27,473 nt of DNA from the NCBI GenBank assembly GCA_943704495.1, contig CALSCR010003676.1, positions 1 through 27,473 on the forward strand. The letters are read 5' to 3'. A program made the position numbers and the translations under genes. Of the stretch, positions 19,052 through 27,473 are shown piece after piece (positions within the stretch are counted from its first letter, which is position 1; the number at the start of each line of letters is the position of its first letter). This DNA comes from Pigoraptor chileana (Eukaryota; Opisthokonta; Filasterea). The notes below the pieces were generated by a model that was not told the origin of the DNA, ran no database searches, and saw nothing but the letters and a program-made list of their open reading frames with translations.

Positions 19052-21793
19052 TCACAATGAGGGTCTCGCAAAGTCGATTAGCGAGCACAATTGTGCGGCC
19101 GCAGCGTCTGTCGCGCACTCCACACCAACACTCACCGCGCCAATGTCCACATCCGCCATGGCGTCCATTTCGCGCTCTAGACGTGATTCCACCTCGCCGA
19201 CCCACCGGCCGACAGGAGACCACTCCCGGCACAGCCCCGCCACTCGCTGTGCGCCGTGGGCAGGTTTAATGCAGAGAGTGTCCACCAGAGCCGCATCATG
19301 GCAGTCACTGCACTCCCTGTGGCCAGCAGGAGTGCCAGTGCCGTCACTGTCGACGATTCGGGCAGGCACGCGCACGCTGTCATCGCGCCCCCTCCACAAC
19401 ACCCTTGTGCCCTCGGGGAGCCTGCGGATGACGGCTGCAAGCGCACACTCGAGCTGCTCGCAGCTGCCAGCATGTACCTCAACCAACGCCTGCGATGCGC
19501 TGTGTGGCAGCGGCACAACACGCACGCGCACAAACGGCGTGAAAATACCGCCACATGTCCCGATCGCCACGACAGACCCGTCTGAAGCCGACGATGTCTG
19601 CCGAGTGCAATCACCGCCGAACAAGGCCTGCAGCATGTGCTCGCCCACCAGGCGGGGCCCACGCAATGATGCGCAGGTCACGTGCAGGGACGCTGCAGGG
19701 AACGGTAGGTTGGCGAGCGGCGACAGGCTCTGCGCACCCGCGGCAGCGCGCCCCCCCGGAAGCAGATCGTCAAGGCTGAGGGACAGCCAGGCAACTTCCC
19801 TGGAGCACAGTGGGCGGTCCGCCTCCGACCACACGGCAACGGCGGAGATGCGGTGGGCGCCAGCGCATCTGAAGCCCCGCAACTCACATGCCGCAGTGAC
19901 ACAAGCGGATTCGTGCGGCTCAAGGGACACAGACCGCGCGCTCGAGTCGGAAACCAGTGACTGCGGGCACACACCCTCTGTGCACGACTGCATCGCCGCA
20001 ATAGTGAGACCCGAAATGGCCGTCCTGCCGTGCGTGGGGAGAATGTACAGAGAGGGGATATATTTTAAAATCCAAATTGAATATAGTTTATGAGCGGAAT
20101 TTCGCAAATGAGTATTTAAAAAAAGCACACAATCAATAATCAATCAAAGATAATACATCCACCGCACGGCATCCCACCGTCCGTAATTGCAGAGGCCGGC
20201 TTCGAAAACAATAGTGCGACCCAGGATTATCATCCACCGCAGAAATGTGCAGCCTACGGAAACTATGCGCGGGAGCACCCCGTCTTCCCCAGCTGGCGGT
20301 GGGGTGGCGGATGCGCGGGCCAAACTCGCAACCACCGTCGCAAGCCCCAGCGGTGACGTGCGAGCCAGGCGGGGATCGGCAGGCGCCCGCGACAGAACAA
20401 CAGCCAGCGAGCGCAAGACCAGGCGCCGCTTGCCGTCACGGCGCGCGGACGCGGCAGACAGCGCTGCGATGCCTGCAGACCTGCGTGCCTCCAGGGATGC
20501 GGTCACGTGCCGGGGAGGGGCGCCGTGGGCAGCGAGTTGCGTCTGCCGCGGCCCCTGCCGCTCCACGGGGCGGGCTGACCGGCACGTGACCGCAGTGACC
20601 CTGAAGCGCGGCCGCGCGCCCGCATCGTCCATCCCCACGGCCACGGCGCACACGCCCGATGCACAAGGCACTGCGCATGCGGCAAGGCAAGTCGCGCCAT
20701 CCTTGTGCGTGGGGGCAAGGGTCACCGTGCGCGTGCCGTCCACTCCCCACTGTAGGAGCACGTGGAGACCCCCGCGCGTCACCACGCTGGCGAAGGTCGG
20801 CGTGCCGGGGAGAAGCGCAGCTGTCATCACGACGGACTGTGGGAGTTGTGGTAGAGTTATCACGTGACGAGCGCATCCGTCGACAAAAAGACATGCTTGG
20901 GCGCTTCGCGTGAATACCATCGAGTGGATGCGCCCCGACAACGAAACTACTTCCACTGACACAGCAACAGGTGCATACACATCGGGCAGCACATGCAAAT
21001 CATCTGCGGAGGGCAAAGAGAGGGGCGAGTGGGCACAGGACAGTGGTACAAGCAGAGCGCGGCCGGCAGAGGTGACCACGGCGAGCGAAGCCAGTGAGAC
21101 CGAAGGAAAGACGCGAGCATCAACACATCCAACCACAGCGTCCCCGGAAGCCAGACAGCGTGCAGATGGCCAGCGGGGAGTCCATGCATGCACAGCGCCC
21201 CCTCGGGACCAGCAGACGGCGGGGCCCCGTGCGATGCGCATGGGCATCGACTGCTGCACGAGCCCATCTTCGTGAGAGGGCACGGAACCGAGGTCGTCGT
21301 CAAAGGCGCCCAGCACAGCCCACTCTCCGTGCGCGACGAGCGGAGTGCAGAGCACATGGCGCACACCTCCGGGGGATCGGCTGCCCGGGGCCCCAGCCCC
21401 ACGCACGCCGCCTGCCACCAACTGGCACGTATGCTCCAGCCGCGCGACAACAAGGACACGCACCACGCCGGCGCCATCCGCGACACTGGCGGCACAAGCC
21501 AAGCGCACCGTTCCCGCACACGAGACGCATGCGAACCCCAATTGTGCGGCTGTCGTGCGAAACTGTGGGCGCGATGCGAGGACGCGCGGTCCTTGAACCA
21601 TGGCGTCCGCGGTGGCACCGGCTAGTTCGGTGTGAGGGAGAGACGATGCCACCACCGCGACAGGATCCTCTTGCTCGAAGTGGGTTGACTCGCCATGCAG
21701 AAGAAAGTGTTCCGCAATCAACGCACCTGTGCACGGATCGGTGGCTATATAGAACAGACCGCACCCCAGCGGCACAAGTTGAGTGTCCGCCAT
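19052..21793 (-). CDS. FANCB-like protein (candidate Fanconi anaemia core subunit)
   Basis: In animals FANCB forms the core-complex catalytic module with FANCL and FAAP100, used to ubiquitinate FANCD2-FANCI at DNA crosslinks. Here two exons, 21793-20238 and 20024-19052 (phase 2), give about 842 residues; human FANCB has 859. The stop at 20144 and a sharp AT-rich stretch support the intron. The N-terminal half has repeated short beta-strand-like segments, as in a propeller. By eye, IHSMVFTRSAQACLFVDG and the later TFASVVTRGGLHVLLQW align with FANCB IALTRKNQLISF and FFVVSFISNNACAVW. REVAWLSLSLDDLLPG aligns with GRVFLSLEDL. LVGEHMLQALF aligns with WLLEHMKCEII. LVEVHAGSCEQLECALAAVI aligns with [20 protein letters not shown]. 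The order is preserved. FAAP100 or another propeller protein is the alternative. The identification is inference from remembered family sequence. Confidence 0.5.
20040..20180. other. AT-rich island inside the FANCB-like intron
   Basis: An AT-rich stretch (TTTAAAA, ATTTAAAAAAAG) in a very GC-rich gene, with stop codons in the coding frames. It coincides with the predicted intron 20025-20237. Confidence 0.7.
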
Positions 21794-22408
21794 GCGGGCC
21801 GGTGCATCTTGCGATTTCCCACGTGCAGTGTGCAAGTGCGCAAGACCCGAATGGATGCGTCGCTATATCCACTTACGTGAACATTTTTCTTACATATAGC
21901 ATAGCACATACACCTGTAAAAGTGTGCTGATAGCTGATACCCGCGCGGACTGGCAGCAGCAGAGTGACAAAGTGGATGGGCGCGACCGAGTATGAGTTAC
22001 ATACCCCCGTTACATAGTCTTTAGTGCCTGATGAGTCATGTGAGTCTGTATATGTAACTGATTCTGTAACTGCTTCTGTGGCCCAATATTAAGGCAACAA
22101 TGAATAGTAAATGGTCTCGGATAACCAGTCCCGCTTAAGATCTGATTGAGCGCGCACACTCATATCAGCAGGCGACTTGGAAAGCCGTCAAGCTATTAAT
22201 GCTGAAGTGCTGCAGAATATTGCTCACAGAATGTCGCAGTCTTGTGCCAAAATTAGAAGCGATGAATTTTGACGGGCTCGACATCACCTCAGACGCTGCT
22301 TTAGTGCACTGCAATGTACGACACCACACCAACACGGTGGGCGTTCAGACGCGCACAGAGACGACAGGCGAGGAGAGCAAATCGACCCCTTGACATCACA
22401 TCTTCTCA
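21794..22408. other. Spacer between FANCB-like start and DBF4 stop
   Basis: About 615 bp between two - strand genes, AT-richer than its flanks. TACATACCCCCGTTACATAG gives a short GTTACATA repeat near 21997-22018. No RNA gene or conserved protein is visible. It should contain the FANCB-like promoter and the DBF4 3' end. Confidence 0.5.
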
Positions 22409-25400
22409 TCATCGTCTTTGTCGGTCGCCTCCTGGGGCCGACAAGACTTGCTTGCGTGGTTGAAGGTGCCGATCCTGGAGGATACACTCCGATTCGGCTC
22501 GCAGGCGGGCGCACTCGGACTGCGAGATCCTCTTGCTTGGCTGCTGTTGTTGTTGCTGTTGCTGTTGCTTCTGCTGCTTCTGCTGTTTCCGTTGCCGTTT
22601 CCGCCCGGTAGCGGCGCCAGTGATATTTGTGTCGCCCCATGTATTATCCGGGGCTTCCTTTTCGGGCACGTACACGTGCCCGGCACTCGCCACCGCCAGT
22701 TGGGCAGCCGCTCGGCGCTGTTTTCGACTGCTTGCACTGATATCAGCGACGCACTCGGCCGACACGGCACGTAGACGGCTCCCTCTATTTTCCTTGTCGC
22801 TGTCGCCGGATGCGGGCACTCCCTCCACGCGCCGCCGCTTGGCCGCCCCGGATGCACAGTCGTCGCGGCTGTCGTCGGGAATGCTTCCAAAGCGCAATTG
22901 CGCTTCTCTCCGCTCTCGCTCTCGCTCTCGCTCTCCCTTGGATGACGAGTGGTCGTCGGTGCGCACAGAGGAGATGAGGCGGTCCATTCCGGCCCGTATG
23001 CTAGAAATTTCAGACCATTTCTTTTTTCCGCCAAAGCAATGCTCAACATCATTATCACTCTTCACATGCTTTGCCACGCCGTCCTGCGCAGCCATTGCAG
23101 CCTTGCGCTTCCCAACAAACGAGGCCGGGGATGAACCGTCTCTCACATCGGGAAATGACACCTCGGACGACATGTGCGAACACGGGACTGGTGTGCGCAG
23201 CGCGTCCTCATCAGGGTGTCGTCTGCCACGCGTGGGGGACGTGACGTCGGAAGAAGTCTCGACTCGTCTGCGTTTGGCGTTGCCCGCGGTAGAGTCCGGA
23301 TACGGAGCAGTCGGCGTCGGCTGCTCCTCGCGACGCCGTTTGCTGCGGCGGGTGGTGGCCACGCAGGCGGCGTGTGTGGATGCGGCGACGCTCATGTATA
23401 TGGGCGTCTTACTTGCTGTATCTGGCGTCATCTTGTTTGATGGACGCGATTTGTTTTTCTTGCCGCGCTTTCGGTTTTCACCGGCCGCGCCAAGGGCATC
23501 ATTTGCATTGGACAGTGCGTTTGTTGGGGAGCTAACCAATGAGTCACGTGCGAGCCCTACTCTCCCTCCATTTCGAGGGCGTGTGTCCGCAGGAGATACA
23601 GAAGGACGAGCGGACGCCGGCTCCTCGCTTAGCGACGCTTCACCGAGGCGGCAGCGTGATGTGGCATATCGCGGCTGATCAGTCCTGAGGTCCGGCGGGC
23701 TCTCCTCATAGTGGAACGCAAAGGGATCGCGCTCATTACTCGGACTGCTGCAACTCCGCAATGCACTCGATGCGTTCCGCAGCGATTTCTTTGCCTTCTT
23801 GGCATCCAGTCTCTCCCGCACACTATTGGGGGTCTTGGCGGGTGGCGCCGACAACGGGGGAGTCATCGGAGGGTTAGGGTTAGATGCGCACAGAAATCCA
23901 TCATTAGAGGGGCGGCGGCGAGTGGATGTGGATGCGGCAGCGCAGCGCACTTCAGGAGTCACCGGGGTATCCGCAGCGACAGCCGACGCCGCAAGGGTCC
24001 GCGTTGTCCGCATGGACACAGGAGTGGCGATGGGAAGCGGCGCGCGGGGTATTGAGAGACTGACCGACTTCTTCTTTTCAGCGAAGCCAGGCGTGGAAGC
24101 TGTTTGCGCCCACTGCCCAGTGTGACACTCGGCAAGGTAGCCGGCATCCCACTCTTCCTCGTTGGCAGGCTCTGAGGCAATTGCAGTTGCAAAGAGCACG
24201 CCAATGGCCTCGCTGTCGCGGGTTCCCTCGCACGCGGGATTCCCAGTGATTGTGCAGGCAGACTTGCTTTCGGGCGCCACAGTTGCCATCTCAGGCGCAG
24301 TACCTGCATCAGGCGTTTCAGGCGTTGTGTCAGCCGCAGTGTCCATTTCTGGCGTTATGTCAGGAGCAGCTGCCATTTCAGGCGGCGTCTGCATAATTTG
24401 ACATTCTGTTGCCGATTGTTCGGCGACGGGCAACACATCCACGACCTCCGTACGTTTGTTCGAAGTGGCCAGCGTCAACTTAGCCAGGCGCTTCCGCTCT
24501 TTCCTCCTCCGAGAGGCATTAGTAGCTTCCTTCTCCAGCTGTAGTTTGTGGCGCGCTACAAAACTCGCCACGGTGAGAGCATCCGCGTGCGTTGCGATGC
24601 GAGCATCTGGCCGCGACTTTCTTCGATGTAAGTCTGAGTTAAAGTGCTGTGAATAGCAACAGAAAACAATCAAAGACTCCAGGAGTGAGCCGAGTTGTTG
24701 AACGTGGTCATTTGCAGCGACAAAACGGCAACGGATTGTAATGCCGGCATCAAAGCAAGGTTACCCACCGCATGGTCTGCAAATTCGACAGCACAGCGTT
24801 CGCAGTAGCCACTCTTCAGTAAAAAGAGGGCCCCTGGTGCTTCCACACCGGCCTTTGCACTCACACTCCGCGCAGTATGGGCAGGCATAGCCCCTTCGGC
24901 ACGTGATCCAGCATTATTTTCGTCATTGCAGCCAGCTCGGGGCAACGGCGGGACATCCGGGGGCACACCATCGTCTCGCAATGCACCGGGCTCGCTCTGC
25001 CCATCCGAGCTTCCGCAGTCACCCGGTGCAGAGCCGCTGTCACCCGTCGCGTCTCCATCGTTACCGGCGCGCGGGTCGTCTCCCGGCCCAAACGGACTGC
25101 AGCCCATGGCGGACTGCAGGTTCAGCAGTGGAAACGACGGCCGTCCAGTCCCAACTTCCAATGGGAATTCCCTCGCCACGGGACGATACTTCCCCGAAAC
25201 ATCTTCAGCCTTAACATAGTCGCCCTGGTACAAAATTAACTGAGGCTGCGAGGCTGACGATGCCGAAAAACTGCGCGCAAGCATCGGCTGAGGTTTGCGG
25301 CCGCCGTTCACTTTGGTTGGTACTGCAACGCTCTTCTGGTCATACTTCTGCAGCCTGCGCAGCCGATGCCTTTCAAACAAGTCTGCACAGGTAACGTAGA

Positions 25401-26224
25401 GATGCATATGGTCATACTCAAGATTGCATAATGAGGAGAGGGCAGATAAGTCGAGTCGATTCATGGCAAAACGAAACAGGCACTGTTGGACGACACGGTG
25501 ACAGGTGGAGCGCACACTTTTGTTTGATTGCGTGGTTTATGCGTGCGAAGGGTGGCAGTTGTGAAACTCACCTTTAGCATGCCACATGTGGATTCCATGA
25601 CCTTTGGCCAGATAGTAGCGACCCTCTTCCGTCTTGACATCCCAGAGGGGGGGGGCAGTGCGATCTGTGACTTGGCCCTGGATGTTGCTTCGCGCCTGCT
25701 CCACCATCTGCATGCTACGTGACGTCCGCCGCTGCGTGGGAGGCACAGTAAATGACGCTCAGAACGTGCATGCAAAATGAAACCGTCACAGGACAAAATT
25801 ATCTCCACACGCACCTGTGATAGAGTCGTCTCGTGCCTGCGGGAGAAGGCATGGGAGAAGGCGGTCAATACGGTGCGTGGATAGAAATGATGCAGCGCTT
25901 CAGCACACGCGCATGCGCAGTATTCAGCACTCACCCCCTGCGCTTCCTGCTTGAGGTGGGATCACTCCACACCACGAAGTCGGTAAGCTTATCAAGCTCA
26001 AAAAAAGTCGAGAAGACCTGATGCGATGGGTTAGCGTTAGGAAAATTAGCAGAAAGCCAAGACATCTGCGTTCATTTATTGAAGCTGGACATCACATTTA
26101 CCAGTTCCGGCTCAGGATTGGGGTCCATGGCGCGAATCTCTCTGTCGATAAGCGTCTTGATCGGTCCCAATTTCTCAGCCGGAACGTCAGCAAAAAACAC
26201 GCGAACTTTGCGCGGTGGCGGCAT
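22409..26224 (-). CDS. DBF4: DBF4 homologue, activating subunit of Cdc7 kinase
   Basis: DBF4 binds and activates Cdc7, which phosphorylates MCM helicase to fire replication origins. Exons: 26224-26102, 26017-25935, 25836-25815, 25731-25572, 25382-24769, 24646-22409; about 1,079 residues, all phases fitting. A BRCT-like motif N region (KVRVFFADVP; FFELDKLTDFVVW; GHGIHMWHAKDL) occupies roughly residues 7-140. Motif M is at about 185-228 (YVKAEDVSGKYRPV, then CSPF). The DBF4 zinc finger follows at about 322-341, split by the last intron (GYCERCAVEFADHA | HFNSDLHRRK; C-x2-C...H-x5-H). The last exon encodes a 745-residue disordered tail with many TPE/TPD and SP/TP sites, KRRR and KRRRVE basic clusters, an Arg-Glu run and a Gln run. 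The tail is long for the family. Upstream in-frame ATGs at 26239 and 26293 are possible starts. Confidence 0.9.
22540..22595 (-). repeat. CAG/CAA-rich tract encoding poly-Gln in DBF4 tail
   Basis: Encodes KQQKQQKQQQQQQQQQQP with mixed CAG and CAA codons, near the C-terminus of DBF4. Confidence 0.9.
22912..22940 (-). repeat. CGAGAG repeat encoding Arg-Glu in DBF4 tail
   Basis: Imperfect hexanucleotide repeat giving GERERERERRE in the DBF4 tail. Confidence 0.85.
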
Positions 26225-26321
26225 GGTTTCGTGTATCATTTGTTGTGCCCATAAAGAGGCGCAAGGACTTCTTCCCTTCAACGTGCATAGCATTCGACTC
26301 CCAATAAATCAAATGGTTCAT

Positions 26322-26352
<31 letters not shown>

Positions 26353-26550
26353 ACTGTAGAGATTGGTGAACAGAAAAATTGGCGGGAAAATCATAAAAGG
26401 ATATGTTGGGTATAGTATCTCCTAATGTGGTATATTTTGGTCTCATTCACCCCAATGAGGTATTTGTGTAAGCTATGCGCCAAAAATAGTAGAGCTTTGA
26501 TGTATTTGACAAGACGCAAACGCAAACGAACGCACGCGCAGAACGCTCAA
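26225..26550. other. Spacer between DBF4 start and bZIP stop
   Basis: Presumed DBF4 promoter and bZIP 3' region, both genes being on the - strand. It contains a (GT)n tract (26324-26352) and an AT-rich stretch near 26370-26460. The in-frame ATGs at 26239 and 26293 could extend DBF4 by up to 23 residues. Confidence 0.5.
26324..26352. repeat. (GT)n microsatellite in DBF4 upstream region
   Basis: About fourteen uninterrupted GT units, 30 bp upstream of the furthest DBF4 ATG. On the sense strand of DBF4 it reads (AC)n. Confidence 0.95.
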
Positions 26551-27473
26551 TTAGTGGGAATCGCCGACGCCAAATCCATTTTCCGGTGCTCCATCTTCGC
26601 CGCTATGTGCGGATGCCAATGGAGACTTCTGGTCACGGACGGAAGCCACAAGGTCAATCACGGTAGTTGCGGTGGCGGCTGTCACTCCTGTGCTGCCGTG
26701 CCCTGTGTGCACCATCGTCAACAGGCCCTTCAGGTACGTCACCTCCGACTCAAGCTTCTGTACCTGCATCTGCAGTGCATGGCATCGGTCGGTCATCTCG
26801 CCCGCAGTGCGCTCGAGCTCGGCAAACTTTTGCTTTTTGCGCATCCGAAACCGAGTGCTTGCGGCGCAATTCCGCTCACGCTTTTCCCGCGTAAGCCGCG
26901 CAATGGCCTCGTCCGACATATCACGGAGATCTTTCGATCCAAGACTGTCACTCCCACCTCCGTTGGCTGCCGTCGCATCGCGGGCTGCCGCGGCCAAATC
27001 TTCGTCTGACTCTGTTTTGACCAACGTGCGTTTGACCGATGTTTTCGGTGCAATGCTCAGGGGCGCAGGCATTGTGGAGGGCTTTTCAAGGTGCGACGCG
27101 GGGCGCAGGGGAGTCGATTGAAATCCCGTCAAAGATGCGAGAAGTTTTTGTTGTTGCAACGCTTGCATTTGAAGCATTTGATCAGACGGCGCAGACACAG
27201 GTTGCTTCGGTTGATCCTGGTGGAGCTGTGGCTGCTGCTGTTGGTGCTGTTTTGACTGTTGTTGATGATTGAGCTGTTGCTGTTGATGCTGTTGCTGCTG
27301 CAAAAGTTGCAAGCGCTGTTGCGTAATAGGGAGGGACTGCGGCATGAGGAGAAGATCAAGCGCCGATGGAGGAAGCATTGGCGGATCTGGCAGCATGGCT
27401 CCAGCAAAGGGATCGATCGACGCACCCGGCCCCAAATGACCCATCCCCATGCCCCCCATGCCCCCCATGCCCC
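26551..27473 (-). CDS. bZIP transcription factor of Met4/cys-3/ATF4-like type, 5' partial
   Basis: A DNA-binding leucine-zipper regulator. The frame is open to the window edge, where GGM repeats begin, so the start may lie outside; 305 residues are visible from the first ATG (27468). The basic region at about 194-213 reads REKRERNCAASTRFRMRKKQ, with the N-x2-AA-x2-S/T-R signature. The zipper has L218, M225, L232, L239 and L246 at seven-residue steps. NCAASTRFR resembles the fungal sulfur regulators cys-3/Met28 and some ATF4 relatives. A long Gln/His-rich segment (about 50-110) is a probable activation region. The C-terminal tail is short and acidic. There is no intron in the visible part. Confidence 0.88.
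   Translation of the reverse strand, partial: GMGGMGGMGMGHLGPGASIDPFAGAMLPDPPMLPPSALDLLLMPQSLPITQQRLQLLQQQQHQQQQLNHQQQSKQHQQQQPQLHQDQPKQPVSAPSDQMLQMQALQQQKLLASLTGFQSTPLRPASHLEKPSTMPAPLSIAPKTSVKRTLVKTESDEDLAAAARDATAANGGGSDSLGSKDLRDMSDEAIARLTREKRERNCAASTRFRMRKKQKFAELERTAGEMTDRCHALQMQVQKLESEVTYLKGLLTMVHTGHGSTGVTAATATTVIDLVASVRDQKSPLASAHSGEDGAPENGFGVGDSH
27228..27318 (-). repeat. CAG/CAA/CAT-rich tract encoding Gln-rich segment of the bZIP protein
   Basis: Mixed Gln and His codons encode QQQQHQQQQLNHQQQSK and neighbouring repeats. Confidence 0.85.

Noticed and set aside
19035-21930. Long + strand open frames opposite the FANCB-like gene
   Set aside because: GC-rich antisense shadows rich in Arg, Pro and Thr; the - strand frame is longer, with globular composition and family similarity.
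22533-23678. 381-residue + strand open frame with a Cys/Leu run
   Set aside because: Translation of the antisense of the DBF4 poly-Gln tract and tail.

Overview
This is nuclear DNA of a unicellular eukaryote. It is moderately GC-rich, with many introns and close-packed genes on both strands. AATAAA signals lie right after two of the stop codons, and most introns are GT-AG and rich in TG/GT. The gene set (UBE3A-type HECT ligase, Rab9, NOSIP, C1-RasGEF, a FANCB-like protein, DBF4 and a Met4/cys-3-type bZIP) suggests a protist near the animal/fungal lineage, such as a holozoan or apusomonad. That placement is inference from gene content only. There is no sign of bacterial, viral or plasmid DNA.

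Layout: 1-391 holds a 70-bp-period tandem repeat ahead of a UBE3A/E6AP-family gene on + (exons traced 911-6645; a probable AZUL-type N-terminal exon at about 392-630). A Rab9 gene on - (7476-8250) follows, then NOSIP on - (8904-11581, 8 exons, one sequence gap in an intron). A divergent promoter region of about 1 kb (11582-12566) contains a cluster of AACCCTA telobox-like motifs. A C1-domain RasGEF gene on + (12567-18964) ends 87 bp from the stop of a convergent gene on - (19052-21793), a two-exon ~842-aa FANCB-like protein. Downstream on the same strand are DBF4 (22409-26224), the activating subunit of the Cdc7 kinase, and a bZIP factor (26551 to the window edge, 5' incomplete).

The genes do not form one pathway. 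FANCB-like and DBF4 both concern DNA replication and repair, and UBE3A and NOSIP are both ubiquitin ligases, but nothing shows coregulation. All exon joins were derived by hand from reading frame, phase and family alignment. Joins I could not settle are named in the entries.

The best leads are the FANCB-like gene; a dispersed ~45-bp repeat with a pyrimidine-rich leader found in introns and spacers; two GC-AG introns in the UBE3A gene; an AZUL finger apparently split between two frames; and the telobox cluster in the divergent promoter.
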